A stretch of 64,000 nt of DNA, taken from contig OY759970.1 in NCBI GenBank assembly GCA_963662965.1, positions 2,914,001 to 2,978,000 on the forward strand. The letters are read 5' to 3'. A program made the translations under genes and the position numbers. The notes below the pieces were generated by a model. That model was given only the letters and a program-made list of their open reading frames with translations, made no database searches and was not told where the DNA came from. Position 1 is the stretch's first letter; each line of letters starts with the position of its first letter. This DNA is from DTWD01 sp963662965 (GTDB lineage: Bacteria; Acidobacteriota; Vicinamibacteria; Vicinamibacterales; UBA8438). Of the stretch, positions 7,839 through 16,562 are shown one piece after another.

Positions 7839-9098
7839 GTGGGCGAATCCCCCTGGCTGCGCATCGGCTGGCGCAATCTCGGCCGGAACCCCAAGCGCTC
7901 GGTGCTCACCGCGCTTGGTCTCGCCGTCGGCTATTTCGCGTGCGTGTTTCTCGTCGGCTGGTCCGAAGGAATCATGGCCGAGATGGTCGAGAACGCGACC
8001 TCCCTCGTCAGCGGTCAGATCGAGATCCACGACGCCGAATATCGACCCGACCGGAGCCTGTACGACACGATCGGCGGCCGAGACGGTGTCGACGTCGAGG
8101 CGCTCTTGCGCACAGTCGATGCCGACCCATCTGTCACGGCGGCGGCGCCGCGTGCGTACGCCGGCGGCCTGATCAGCTCGGGCGAGGCCACCTCCGCCGG
8201 AATGCTGATGGGGATCGATCCGCAGCGCGAAGCGCGGCTGAGCCGGTTTCTCGAGACGCTGGTCGAGGGCGGCCTGCCGCGCGCGGGCCGGAACGAGCTG
8301 GTCATCGGCGGCGAGATGGCGCGCCAGCTATCGGTCGGTGTCGGCGATGAGCTGGTGGTGGTGGCGCCGGGCGCCGACGGGTCGATGGCGAACGACCTAT
8401 TCACCGTAGCCGGGCTCTTCAGGACCGGCCTGGTCGACTTCGATAGGACGTTCGCCGCCACGGCGATCGGTGATCTACAGACGCTGCTGGTCCTCGATCC
8501 GGCGCGGATTCACGAGATCGCGATCTCTACGGCCGACCCCTGGATTGCGGAGGAGACCGCGGCACGGCTGAGCGCGGCGATCGGAGCGTCGGATGGTGCC
8601 ACCGAGGTGGTGGCGTGGACCGAGCTCCGGCCAGAAATGGTCGAATACGTTGCGCTGGCCGACACCTTCTACTGGGTCATCCTGGTCATCGTCTTTACCA
8701 TCGCCCTCTTCGGCGTCGCCAACACGATGCTGATGGCGACATTCGAACGGCGGCGAGAGTTCGCCGTCATGCTGGCGCTCGGCTCGGCGCCGCGATCGAT
8801 TGTCCTGACGGTGATGTGCGAGGCGATGGCGGTCGGGGCGCTGAGCTTAGCGTTGGGGGCCCCGATCACCTTCCTGCTGATGTTCTGGTGGCACAACGCC
8901 CCACCCGACCTCGGCTGGATGTACGGCGACCTCACCATCATGGGTGCGTTGCTGACGCCCAGCCTGCGGGTGGAGTACAACGTGCCGGTCTGGATCTGGA
9001 CCGGCGTCGCGTTGGTGCTGACCACCCTGCTGGCCGCCATCTATCCGGCGGCGCGGGCCGCGCGCATTCCCCCCGCAGACACCTTGTCGGGACTCTAG
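7839..9098 (+). CDS. ABC transporter permease, FtsX/MacB type (first of two)
   Basis: 419 residues from GTG 7839, with AAGGAG at 7828. There is one N-terminal membrane segment (about 20-42), a large periplasmic MacB-PCD-like domain (about 45-265), then three membrane segments in the C-terminal FtsX domain (about 270-415) with the ERRREFAVMLALGS coupling motif near residue 305. This is the LolCE/MacB architecture that pulls lipid-linked or hydrophobic cargo from the inner membrane. The adjoining second permease suggests a heterodimer like LolC-LolE. Confidence 0.9.
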   Translation: MGESPWLRIGWRNLGRNPKRSVLTALGLAVGYFACVFLVGWSEGIMAEMVENATSLVSGQIEIHDAEYRPDRSLYDTIGGRDGVDVEALLRTVDADPSVTAAAPRAYAGGLISSGEATSAGMLMGIDPQREARLSRFLETLVEGGLPRAGRNELVIGGEMARQLSVGVGDELVVVAPGADGSMANDLFTVAGLFRTGLVDFDRTFAATAIGDLQTLLVLDPARIHEIAISTADPWIAEETAARLSAAIGASDGATEVVAWTELRPEMVEYVALADTFYWVILVIVFTIALFGVANTMLMATFERRREFAVMLALGSAPRSIVLTVMCEAMAVGALSLALGAPITFLLMFWWHNAPPDLGWMYGDLTIMGALLTPSLRVEYNVPVWIWTGVALVLTTLLAAIYPAARAARIPPADTLSGL

Positions 9099-10415
9099 GT
9101 GATGCCGATGCCGCACCGTCCGCGCCGCTCGTCCGCCTCATCCATGCACCTCGGGGTCATCGTCGGTCTCGCGATGCGCAATCTGCGGCGGCACCTCCGG
9201 CGGACGGCGCTGACCTCGTCCGCCATGATCGTCGGCGGCGCGCTGTTGATCTTTACGTTCAGCCTGGGCGATGGCACCCATGAAACGTGGATCGACTCCG
9301 GTGTGCGAATGGGGACCGGCCACGTCACCGTCGAGCGACCGGAGTATCAGCGGAGCCGCAAGCTCGAAGACCGTCTCTCGGCGGAGGTGCGCGCTGCCGC
9401 TGAGCGAGCGCTCGAGTCGGCGGATCTCGCCCCGCACATCATCGCGGCGTCGTCGAAGCTGGCGGTCAACGCCTTGGCCAGCTCGGCCGCCGGTGCGAGG
9501 CCGGCGCAAGTGATGGCGGTCGACCCGGTGGCCGAGATGGGCTTCAGCACGCTCGACGATCAGCTCGTCGAGGGCCGGTATCTCGAGCCGGATGACCGTC
9601 TCGCGGCGTACGTCGGCGTCGGTCTGGTCGAGAGCCTCGATCTGCGTCTCGGGTCGCGGATGGTCGTGCAGGCGCAGGACGCCGACGGCGAGGTCGCCGC
9701 GCAGTTGCTGCGTGTGGTCGGCATCTTCCGGAGCGGTGTCCCCGGAATCGACCAGGCGTTGATGCATATTCCACTCGCCACCGGCGGCGAGTGGCTCGGG
9801 TCCGGACACGACGTTACCAACGTCGGCCTGGTCGTGGCCGACAGTGCGGTCGTGGCGCGCGTCGCCGGCGCGCTGGAGCGGGAGCTCGCCGAGCCGGTCC
9901 GACGCGGCGAGGTGCGCGTGATGGGGTGGCGCGAGTCCAACCCTGCGCTCAACGCGGCGATCACGATCGACGATTTCGGCAACTACATGGTCTACGGCAT
10001 CCTCTTCACCATCATCGCGTTCGGGATCGTGAACACCATCTTGATGTCGGTGCTCCACCGCCGCCGCGAGTTTGGCCTGCTGCAGGCGCTCGGGCTCACG
10101 CCCGGACAAACCGGCGCCGTCGTGCTGGTCGAAGGGCTCACGATGACCGCGGTCAGCGGACTGCTCGGGGTCGGACTCGGGTTGGCGCTCACCTGGTATT
10201 TCGTTGGGGATGGTCTCGATTTCTCCCAGCTGATCTCCGAGGAGATGACCTTTTCCGGCGTGGTGATCGATCCGGTCATCATTCCGCTGTTCCGCGTGTC
10301 TCGGCTTCTGCAGGCGCTGACCTTCCTCCTGTTTATTGGCACCGTCGCGTCGATCTATCCGGCGCTGCGCGCCGCGCGGATTGACGTCACCGAGGCGATG
10401 AAGTTCGAGCGCTGA
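9099..10415 (+). CDS. ABC transporter permease, FtsX/MacB type (second of two)
   Basis: 438 residues starting directly after the stop of the first permease (GTG 9099; ATG 9102 is possible). Same plan: one N-terminal helix (about 30-52), periplasmic domain, then three C-terminal helices with HRRREFGLLQALGLTPGQT near residue 310. It shares the fold but not close identity with the first permease, as expected of a heterodimeric pair. Ends with IDVTEAMKFER, a common FtsX-family C-terminus. Confidence 0.9.
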   Translation: MMPMPHRPRRSSASSMHLGVIVGLAMRNLRRHLRRTALTSSAMIVGGALLIFTFSLGDGTHETWIDSGVRMGTGHVTVERPEYQRSRKLEDRLSAEVRAAAERALESADLAPHIIAASSKLAVNALASSAAGARPAQVMAVDPVAEMGFSTLDDQLVEGRYLEPDDRLAAYVGVGLVESLDLRLGSRMVVQAQDADGEVAAQLLRVVGIFRSGVPGIDQALMHIPLATGGEWLGSGHDVTNVGLVVADSAVVARVAGALERELAEPVRRGEVRVMGWRESNPALNAAITIDDFGNYMVYGILFTIIAFGIVNTILMSVLHRRREFGLLQALGLTPGQTGAVVLVEGLTMTAVSGLLGVGLGLALTWYFVGDGLDFSQLISEEMTFSGVVIDPVIIPLFRVSRLLQALTFLLFIGTVASIYPALRAARIDVTEAMKFER

Positions 10416-10436
10416 GTGCGCGTGCGAGACGAATTG

Positions 10437-11138
10437 ATGACCGATACCGACACCCCCGCCGTGCGCACCGAAGGCGTCTGGAAGACGTACTACCAGGAGG
10501 CCGAAGAAGTGCACGCCGTCCGCGACGTCAGTGTGACGATCGCGCGTGGGGAATTCACCGCGCTGGCCGGCCCATCGGGTTCGGGGAAGACGACGCTGCT
10601 CAACGTGATCGGCGGGCTGACTCGACCCACCCGCGGGCGGGTCTGGGTTGCCGAGCGTGACGTCACCGAGATGTCGAATCAGGATCTCGCGCGGTTGCGC
10701 CTCGAACAGGTGGGATTTGTTTTTCAGGCGTACAACCTGCTGCCGGTCTTGACGGCGATGGAAAACGCCGAGTTCCCGATGCTGCTACAGGGCGTCCCAA
10801 CCGACGAGCGGCGCGCCCGCATCAGCGAGCTGTTCGTGCGCACCGGGATGCACGGTCTCGAGGATCGGCGTCCCGGAAAGCTGTCCGGCGGCCAGCAGCA
10901 GAGGGTGGCGGTGGTGCGCGCGGTGGCAAGCAAGCCGGCGCTGGTGCTGGCGGATGAGCCGACGGCCAACCTCGACTCGGCCGCGAGCGAAGCGCTGCTC
11001 GACGTGATGGCCGAGTTCAGCAAGGACCTCGGGGTCACGTTCGTCTTCGCCACGCATGATGCACGCGTCATGGATCGGTCGCAACGCCTCGTGCGGATGG
11101 TCGACGGCCGCATCGACACCGACGAGATGCGCACGTGA
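10437..11138 (+). CDS. ABC transporter ATP-binding protein, LolD/MacB type
   Basis: 233 residues from ATG 10437 (in-frame GTG at 10416 is an alternative). Walker A GPSGSGKTT, Q-loop in VFQAYNLLP, signature LSGGQQQRVAVVRA, Walker B ALVLADEPTANLDS and the switch histidine in FATHD are all intact. This is the motor for the two permeases upstream. Its stop overlaps the GTG of the outer-membrane gene, so the operon is tightly coupled. Confidence 0.92.
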   Translation: MTDTDTPAVRTEGVWKTYYQEAEEVHAVRDVSVTIARGEFTALAGPSGSGKTTLLNVIGGLTRPTRGRVWVAERDVTEMSNQDLARLRLEQVGFVFQAYNLLPVLTAMENAEFPMLLQGVPTDERRARISELFVRTGMHGLEDRRPGKLSGGQQQRVAVVRAVASKPALVLADEPTANLDSAASEALLDVMAEFSKDLGVTFVFATHDARVMDRSQRLVRMVDGRIDTDEMRT

Positions 11139-12325
11139 CCATCGTGTCGGGCGTCCGCGTCATGCTGGCCGCGTTCTCGGTCGCCTTCAGTGCGACGTCC
11201 GCCCGCGCGCAATCGGATTGGCTGTCGGGCTACCTGCAGACGGTACCGCTGTTCAGCGGCTCGACGGAGCTCTCAGATAGCAACATCAGCGACTTCAGTC
11301 GGTTCCGTCTCACCAGCGAACCGGTGTTTGGGCCGATTGCCATCGAGACGGCCTACGAGCATGGGCTCAATGTGCGCTGGCGCGACGTGACGGACGGGCT
11401 CGGGCTGGGGGTCGTGCCAGGTGGTGGAGAATGGCTCGACCTGCAATGGACCATCGCCGACGAGGAGCATGTACGGTGGGCGCACCGGTTCGACCGTCTG
11501 AACGTGGCGTGGACGCCGGTGCAAGCGGTCGAGCTGCGCGCCGGGCGCCAGGCGGTGTCGTGGGGGACGACGCTCTTCCTGACACCCGCCGACCCGTTCC
11601 TCCCATTCAGTCCGACCGACCCGTTTCGTATCTTTCGCGGCGGCGTCGACGCCGGGCGGGTGCGGATCTATCCGAGCCCGCTGAGCGAGATCGATGTGGT
11701 TATGCGGCCGACCCAGACCGACGTCGGTGAAGAGGTGACCGCACTCGCGCGTGGCCTGGGGGTCTGGGCGAATTGGGAGCTGTCCGCTTGGGGGGGCTCG
11801 CTCTACGGCGATACGACAGGCGCGGTCGGCATCGCCGGTGGGATCGGGGCGTGGGCGGTTCGAGGTGAGGGCGTGGCCCGCGAGATCCGCGATGTGGTCG
11901 TCTTCCGTGGCAGCCTCGGCCTTGACCGCTTGTGGCAGGTCGGCGGGCGGGATCTTTCCTTCCTCCTGGAGTACCAGCGCGACAACATGGCGGCCGCGAG
12001 TGCCGACGAGTACCTCACGCTCGTGCAGTCCCGGCCGTTCCGGCGCGGGGAGTTTCAGGTGCTCGGGCGCGACGAAGTGGCGCTCCAGGCCTCCTACCAG
12101 ATCCATCCGCTCCTGAGTCTCGCCGGCTTCGGGCTCTGGAACGCCAACGACGGAAGCGTGCTGCTGTCGCCGAACTTCGCCTACTCGGCGGGCGACGAAA
12201 CGTCGATCAGCGGTGGCGTCTTCTTCGGGTTCGGCGCGAGCACGGCAACCGTGACCCGCCCGCTGCCCTCCGAGTACGGTCTCGCCGGCACGACCGGCTA
12301 CGTCTCGATCAGCTGGTTTTTCTAG
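11135..12325 (+). CDS. Outer-membrane beta-barrel protein of the export operon
   Basis: 396 residues. Signal peptide ends near SARAQS. The rest alternates polar and hydrophobic residues as in a beta-barrel, with RLNVAWTPVQAVELRAGRQAVSWG (about residues 120-145) recalling DUF1302-like barrels, and it ends in SISWFF, the C-terminal aromatic signal for BAM assembly. Last gene of the six-gene unit; four-base overlap with the ATPase. It may receive the cargo delivered by the LolA-like protein. The exact barrel family is uncertain. Confidence 0.75.
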   Translation: MTIVSGVRVMLAAFSVAFSATSARAQSDWLSGYLQTVPLFSGSTELSDSNISDFSRFRLTSEPVFGPIAIETAYEHGLNVRWRDVTDGLGLGVVPGGGEWLDLQWTIADEEHVRWAHRFDRLNVAWTPVQAVELRAGRQAVSWGTTLFLTPADPFLPFSPTDPFRIFRGGVDAGRVRIYPSPLSEIDVVMRPTQTDVGEEVTALARGLGVWANWELSAWGGSLYGDTTGAVGIAGGIGAWAVRGEGVAREIRDVVVFRGSLGLDRLWQVGGRDLSFLLEYQRDNMAAASADEYLTLVQSRPFRRGEFQVLGRDEVALQASYQIHPLLSLAGFGLWNANDGSVLLSPNFAYSAGDETSISGGVFFGFGASTATVTRPLPSEYGLAGTTGYVSISWFF

Positions 12326-12335
12326 CACTTAGACG

Positions 12336-12380
12336 GGGCTTGTGGCCCGGAACCCCGCCGGCGGCACTCGCGGGGACCCC
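12336..12380. repeat. Structured GC-rich repeat, copy 2
   Basis: Matches 6148-6190 with a GGGGCTTGTGGCCC mini-hairpin and CCCCG...CGGGG pairing. It lies between convergent genes and may also act as a transcription end. Confidence 0.5.
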
Positions 12381-12382
12381 CG

Positions 12383-12784
12383 CTATCCGAAGGCCTCGAC
12401 GGCACTGTGCGACTGCGCCCGTCCAAGCAGGCCCGAGGTGCCGTCGTGCCCCGGAGAGATGACCCCCGGGAGCGATGCATTAACCGGAATCACGGTGCCC
12501 ACGCGAGTCACCGCGAGGAGATGTTCCACCCGGCGGTTTAGCGCAAAGAGCTGCAGGGTGCCGCCCCGTCGCCGTGTCGTGTTGAACGCGAAGATGATCT
12601 CGCCGATCGCCGCCGCGTCGAGTGAGGGCACGTCTGCCAGGTCGATGGTGACGTCATGAACGCCGCGCGTGAGGAGGTCGCCGAGTGCCTCGCGAAGTGC
12701 CGTCGCGCCCTTGCCGGTCGGGTCCACGTCGAATGGTCCCGAGAGGACCAATACGCCCGGCATCGTGCCTGCCCTGATATTCAT
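12383..12784 (-). CDS. STAS-domain protein, anti-sigma-factor-antagonist-like
   Basis: 133 residues, ATG 12784 after a GGGGAGGGG ribosome site. Contains one STAS fold: an N-terminal strand (MPGVLVLSGPFDVD), DVTIDLADVPSLDAAAIGEI (about residues 45-65) where the serine/threonine before the helix is the usual phosphorylation site; here the segment reads PSLDAAAIG with Ser two residues before Asp. Proteins of this kind bind anti-sigma kinases. Nearby 13063-13881 holds a dead Ser/Thr kinase gene, but no partner anti-sigma factor is present. Confidence 0.8.
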   Translation of the reverse strand: MNIRAGTMPGVLVLSGPFDVDPTGKGATALREALGDLLTRGVHDVTIDLADVPSLDAAAIGEIIFAFNTTRRRGGTLQLFALNRRVEHLLAVTRVGTVIPVNASLPGVISPGHDGTSGLLGRAQSHSAVEAFG

Positions 12785-12856
12785 GATGCCCCTCCCCCCA
12801 GCTAACAAGCCGTGCTGTTGGCTTCTGGGCTTCTGATCAATAAAACGACGAACCAC

Positions 12857-12926
12857 GCCGAAAGCGAACGGAAAGAGCGAAAGAATCAGTACATGAAGAC
12901 ACGAAAAAGTACGTTCGCTTTTCGGC
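12857..12926. repeat. Imperfect inverted repeat in intergenic region
   Basis: The arms 12857-12870 (GCCGAAAGCGAACG) and 12912-12926 are inverse complements apart from one extra T, separated by about 41 AT-richer bases. It lies upstream of the STAS gene. It could be a regulator site or a relic of a small mobile element. Confidence 0.4.
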
Positions 12927-13062
12927 TGCGGATCGTTCTTATCTAAAGGGAGTGGGACTATGATGTGCGGCACGACCACGATGGCCCGGAAGGACAGCCC
13001 GCCGCCAAAGCCACCCCGGTCCGAGCCGACCGACTCGGACCGCCTGGCGACTGATTCCACCG

Positions 13063-13881
13063 TCACGCTCTGGCCACGGGCGAGCAGCGGCGACCCGCGC
13101 GCGGCGGAGGTCCTGCTTGGGCGTCGAGCGCTCCGTGCGCGGAGAACACCTGTTTGAGCGTGCGACCCTTGCAGAATTCCATCACCAGGAACTGAGTCTT
13201 GTACGCTGAGAACCGGTCATAGAGACTGGCGATGACCTCGTGGTGAAGGGCTTCGAGCGTGGCAGCCTCGCGTCTAAACCGCAACAGTGCGTCTGGTTGA
13301 TATACCAACTTGTGACTCATCATTTTCACGGCCACGACTTCGCCGTCCGACAGTCGCAACGCTTCGTAGACGACGCCCATCCCACCACGTCCTACGCAGC
13401 GGTTGATCCGGTAGCCGTGAATGTCCTTTCCGCCGAGACCGTCGTAGGTCGTCTGGCCCAGCCGATCCGCAACCACCTCGGTCATCAGCACCTGTAACTC
13501 CGGATACCGATGTGCGAGGTCGTGAAAGTCATCGCCCGGAAGCACGAGGACGCGTACCAGGGTGCGAGCCACGACGTCTGCGGTCCGTGTCTCGTCGGTG
13601 ACCAGACTTCTCTCGCCCACGACGTCGCCGCGCACAAATTCGGCGACCTGTGTATGGTCACCCGTGGCGCCACGGACGCCGGCCCACGCCGTGCCTTCCA
13701 CCAGCAAGAGTCAGTATGGGCTCGGTTCGCCCTGCCTGATCAGATAGTCGCCGGCCGCATACTCTCGAACCTACATTGCGGAGCGGAGGTGCTGGAGAAG
13801 GTCGTCACTGAGGCAGGCAAAGGGCGACGGGTCGGACGAAAGCACGCCCCATACCTCGTCGTCGCGAACGGATGCGGCCAT
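13063..13881 (-). pseudogene. Ser/Thr protein kinase gene with cNMP-binding N-terminus, decayed
   Basis: Reading from ATG 13881: a cyclic-nucleotide-binding domain (LSDDLLQHLRSAM, GDYLIRQGEPSPY, ELQVLMTEVVADRL) followed by a Hanks-type kinase N-lobe (VGRGGMGVVYEAL glycine loop, VVAVKMM with the ATP lysine, LRFRREAATLEALHH). Two in-frame stops, TAG at 13771-13773 and TGA at 13711-13713, interrupt the first domain. The frame then ends after LKQVFSAHG with unrelated residues, so the catalytic loop and C-lobe are missing. Because a TAG is also present and no hairpin of the right placement follows the TGA, I read this as a decayed gene and not a selenoprotein. Confidence 0.75.
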
Positions 13882-14031
13882 GCGAGTCCTAAATCTAGAT
13901 GATTGGGACTCGCATGCCTCGCAACGCTTGCAACATGCGGCGCGCCGAGCCATCATGACCTGATCCCCGTCTCGGTGCGGGGCGTGCCGAAGACCGCAAG
14001 GCGGCCGAGGCGAGGCAGGAGACACCGCGAA

Positions 14032-16533
14032 ATGGCCCGGAAGACATGGAGACGCACGGTCGGCTCGTGGGTCGTGGCCGCGGCGTTGACCGCGGTCTGC
14101 GTCATCGCGCTGTGGAGCTCGCCTGCGGTCGCCCGTCAGGCCGAGCCGGCGGCCGGAACCGATCCGGGCGCCCTCTTCACCCGTTACTGCATCATGTGCC
14201 ACAACGCGCGGCTGAGGACGGCCGGACTCGCCATTGATGAGCTCGACCTGGCCGCCGTCCACGCCGACGCGGAAGCGTGGGAGAAGGTGGTCGAAAAGCT
14301 GCGGGCGGGCTCGATGCCGCCTCCCGGTCGACCGCGTCCCGATGCCGCCACGTATCGCGCGGCCGCCAGCTGGATCGAGGGCGAGCTCGATCGCGCCTGG
14401 GCGGCCGACCCGTATCCCGGTCGTATCAGTGCGGTGCATCGGCTCAACCGTACCGAGTACCGAAACGCGATCCGTGACCTCTTCGCCGTCGACGTCGATG
14501 TTGAGTCGCTCCTGCCGGGCGACGAGACCGCCGACGGCAGCTTCGACAACTTCGCTGACGTCCTGAGCTTTTCGACGTCGCATCTCGAGCGGTATCTCTC
14601 CGTCGCCCGCTCGGTGACGCGGCAGGCGGTCGGCCTGCTCCCGACCACCGCCGGCGTCGACACGTTCGAGATTCCGTTGCACATCGTGCAGGACGAGCGA
14701 CAGGACGAAGCGCTGCCGCTCGGTTCACGCGGCGGGCTCGCGTTCTCGTATCACTTCCCGGTCGACGGCGAGTACGAGATCAAGGTCCGGCTGCGACGTC
14801 AATATCAGGACTACCTGATGGGAATGGGGTGGCCGCAGCAACTCGACATCCGCCTCGACGGGGCATTGGTCGACCGGTTCACGGTGGGCGGTTCCACGCC
14901 CGGCGAGCCAGCGGCCGCCAGCTATGCCGGGGCTGGAGAGCCTGGATTTGCCGCCGACCCGGAGTGGGAAGCCTTCATGCAGCTGACCGGCGATGCCGGG
15001 CTCGTGACCCGCGTGCCGGTCACTGCCGGTCCACATGTGGTCGGCGTCAGCTTCGTCCGACAGCGGTGGGAGGCCGAGGGGCTGCCCCAGCCGCTCCAGC
15101 GCGGCCGGGTGATCACGAACGACCAGATCTACATGGGGAATGCGGCTGTCCGCGCGGTGGACATCGGCGGCCCGTTTGCCGCGACCCAGAACGCCCGCGA
15201 CACGCCGAGTCGACGCGCCATCTTCTCGTGCGAGCCGGCCACCGCCGAGGCCGACGCCGAACGGCGCTGCGCCGCCGAGATCCTGGGGTCCCTCGCCCGC
15301 CTGGCCTTCCGGCGCCCGGTGACGACGGACGACCTCGACGCGTTGTTCACCTTCTTCGACGCCGGCCGCGTCGAGGGCCAGAGCTTTGACGCGGGGATTC
15401 AGTTCGCCCTCGAGCGGATCTTGGTCGACCCTGATTTCTTGCTGCGTGTCTACCGCGACCCGGTCGATACCGCACCCGGCGACCCGCCGCATCAGCTGAG
15501 CGATCTCGAGCTCGCCTCGCGCCTGTCCTTCTTCCTCTGGAGCAGCATTCCGGACGCGCGGCTACTGGATCTGGCGGAGCGCGGCGAGCTCAGCGACCCG
15601 GCGACACTCGAGGCCGAGGCCCGACGCCTACTTGCCGACCCCCGAGCGGTCGGCGCCCTGGTCGAAGACTTCGCGGCCCAGTGGCTCAATCTCCGCCGCG
15701 TCGGCGAGGTGGTCGTGGATCCCCGCCGGTACCCCACCTACGACGAGACGTTGCTCGAAGCGTTCCGGGAAGAGGTCGAGCGCTTCGTCGCCAGCACCGT
15801 CGTCGAGGACCGGAGCGTTCGGACGCTGCTCGATGCCGACTACACGTTCGTCAACGAGCGGTTGGCGCGCCATTACGGCATTCCTGGCATCTACGGCAGC
15901 CGATTTCGTCGAGTGACCTTCGATAACCTCGATCAGCGCGGCGGGTTGCTGGCCGCCGGGGCGCTCCTGGCCACCACGTCGTATCCGGACCGCACGTCGC
16001 CGGTGCTCCGTGGGAAGTGGCTGGTCGACAACATCTTTGGCCTGACGGTTCCGCCCCCGCCACCCGGCGTCGACACCACCCTGGAGACCACCCCGGGGAC
16101 GATGCCGGCGACCATCCGCGAGCGGCTCGCGCGCCACCGCGAGAACCCGTCGTGCTCCAGCTGCCACGCCGTCATCGATCCGCTCGGCTTCGCGCTCGAA
16201 CACTTCGATGTCATCGGCGGTTGGCGGACGCACGATGAGCAGGGGCGGCCCGTCGACGCGGTCGGCACGACCCTCGCGGGGGAAACGGTGGAGGGATTGG
16301 TCGGGTTACGTGCGCTTCTACTGGCTGATCCGGAGCGGTTCCCGCGCACCGTGACCGAGAAACTGCTGGCCTATGCGCTCGGACGTCGCCTGGAGTATTA
16401 CGATCGGCCGGCCGTGCGTCAGATCGTGCGCGCCGCCGCGGCCGACGATCATCGGTGGTCTTCGATTATCCTAGGGGTTGTACGCAGCCCTGCCTTCACG
16501 ATGCGGGCGGCGCCGGGCGTGGCGGCGAATTAA
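14032..16533 (+). CDS. Large secreted cytochrome c-like protein, DUF1587/1592/1588/1585 (module A)
   Basis: 833 residues, start ATG 14032. One N-terminal membrane/signal segment (about 12-35), then a cytochrome c motif CIMCH (about residue 60). Next come the DUF1587-like domain (RLNRTEYRNAIRDLFAVDVDV), a carbohydrate-binding-like beta domain, DUF1595, DUF1592 (LASRLSFFLWSSIPD), DUF1588 with a second heme motif CSSCH followed by VIDPLGFALEHFD (about 705), and DUF1585 (VTEKLLAYALGRRLEYYD). The family is frequent in Planctomycetes and Acidobacteria and thought to take part in polymer breakdown or extracytoplasmic electron transfer; no reaction is proven. The DUF1552 gene follows 29 bp on. Confidence 0.9.
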   Translation: MARKTWRRTVGSWVVAAALTAVCVIALWSSPAVARQAEPAAGTDPGALFTRYCIMCHNARLRTAGLAIDELDLAAVHADAEAWEKVVEKLRAGSMPPPGRPRPDAATYRAAASWIEGELDRAWAADPYPGRISAVHRLNRTEYRNAIRDLFAVDVDVESLLPGDETADGSFDNFADVLSFSTSHLERYLSVARSVTRQAVGLLPTTAGVDTFEIPLHIVQDERQDEALPLGSRGGLAFSYHFPVDGEYEIKVRLRRQYQDYLMGMGWPQQLDIRLDGALVDRFTVGGSTPGEPAAASYAGAGEPGFAADPEWEAFMQLTGDAGLVTRVPVTAGPHVVGVSFVRQRWEAEGLPQPLQRGRVITNDQIYMGNAAVRAVDIGGPFAATQNARDTPSRRAIFSCEPATAEADAERRCAAEILGSLARLAFRRPVTTDDLDALFTFFDAGRVEGQSFDAGIQFALERILVDPDFLLRVYRDPVDTAPGDPPHQLSDLELASRLSFFLWSSIPDARLLDLAERGELSDPATLEAEARRLLADPRAVGALVEDFAAQWLNLRRVGEVVVDPRRYPTYDETLLEAFREEVERFVASTVVEDRSVRTLLDADYTFVNERLARHYGIPGIYGSRFRRVTFDNLDQRGGLLAAGALLATTSYPDRTSPVLRGKWLVDNIFGLTVPPPPPGVDTTLETTPGTMPATIRERLARHRENPSCSSCHAVIDPLGFALEHFDVIGGWRTHDEQGRPVDAVGTTLAGETVEGLVGLRALLLADPERFPRTVTEKLLAYALGRRLEYYDRPAVRQIVRAAAADDHRWSSIILGVVRSPAFTMRAAPGVAAN

Positions 16534-16562
16534 TCAGGGCGCGCATTTAAGGTGGCACACTC

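Noticed and set aside
13711..13713. In-frame TGA in the kinase gene as another Sec codon
   Set aside because: A TAG stop lies in the same frame, the kinase is truncated, the position is an ordinary strand residue, and no suitably placed hairpin follows.
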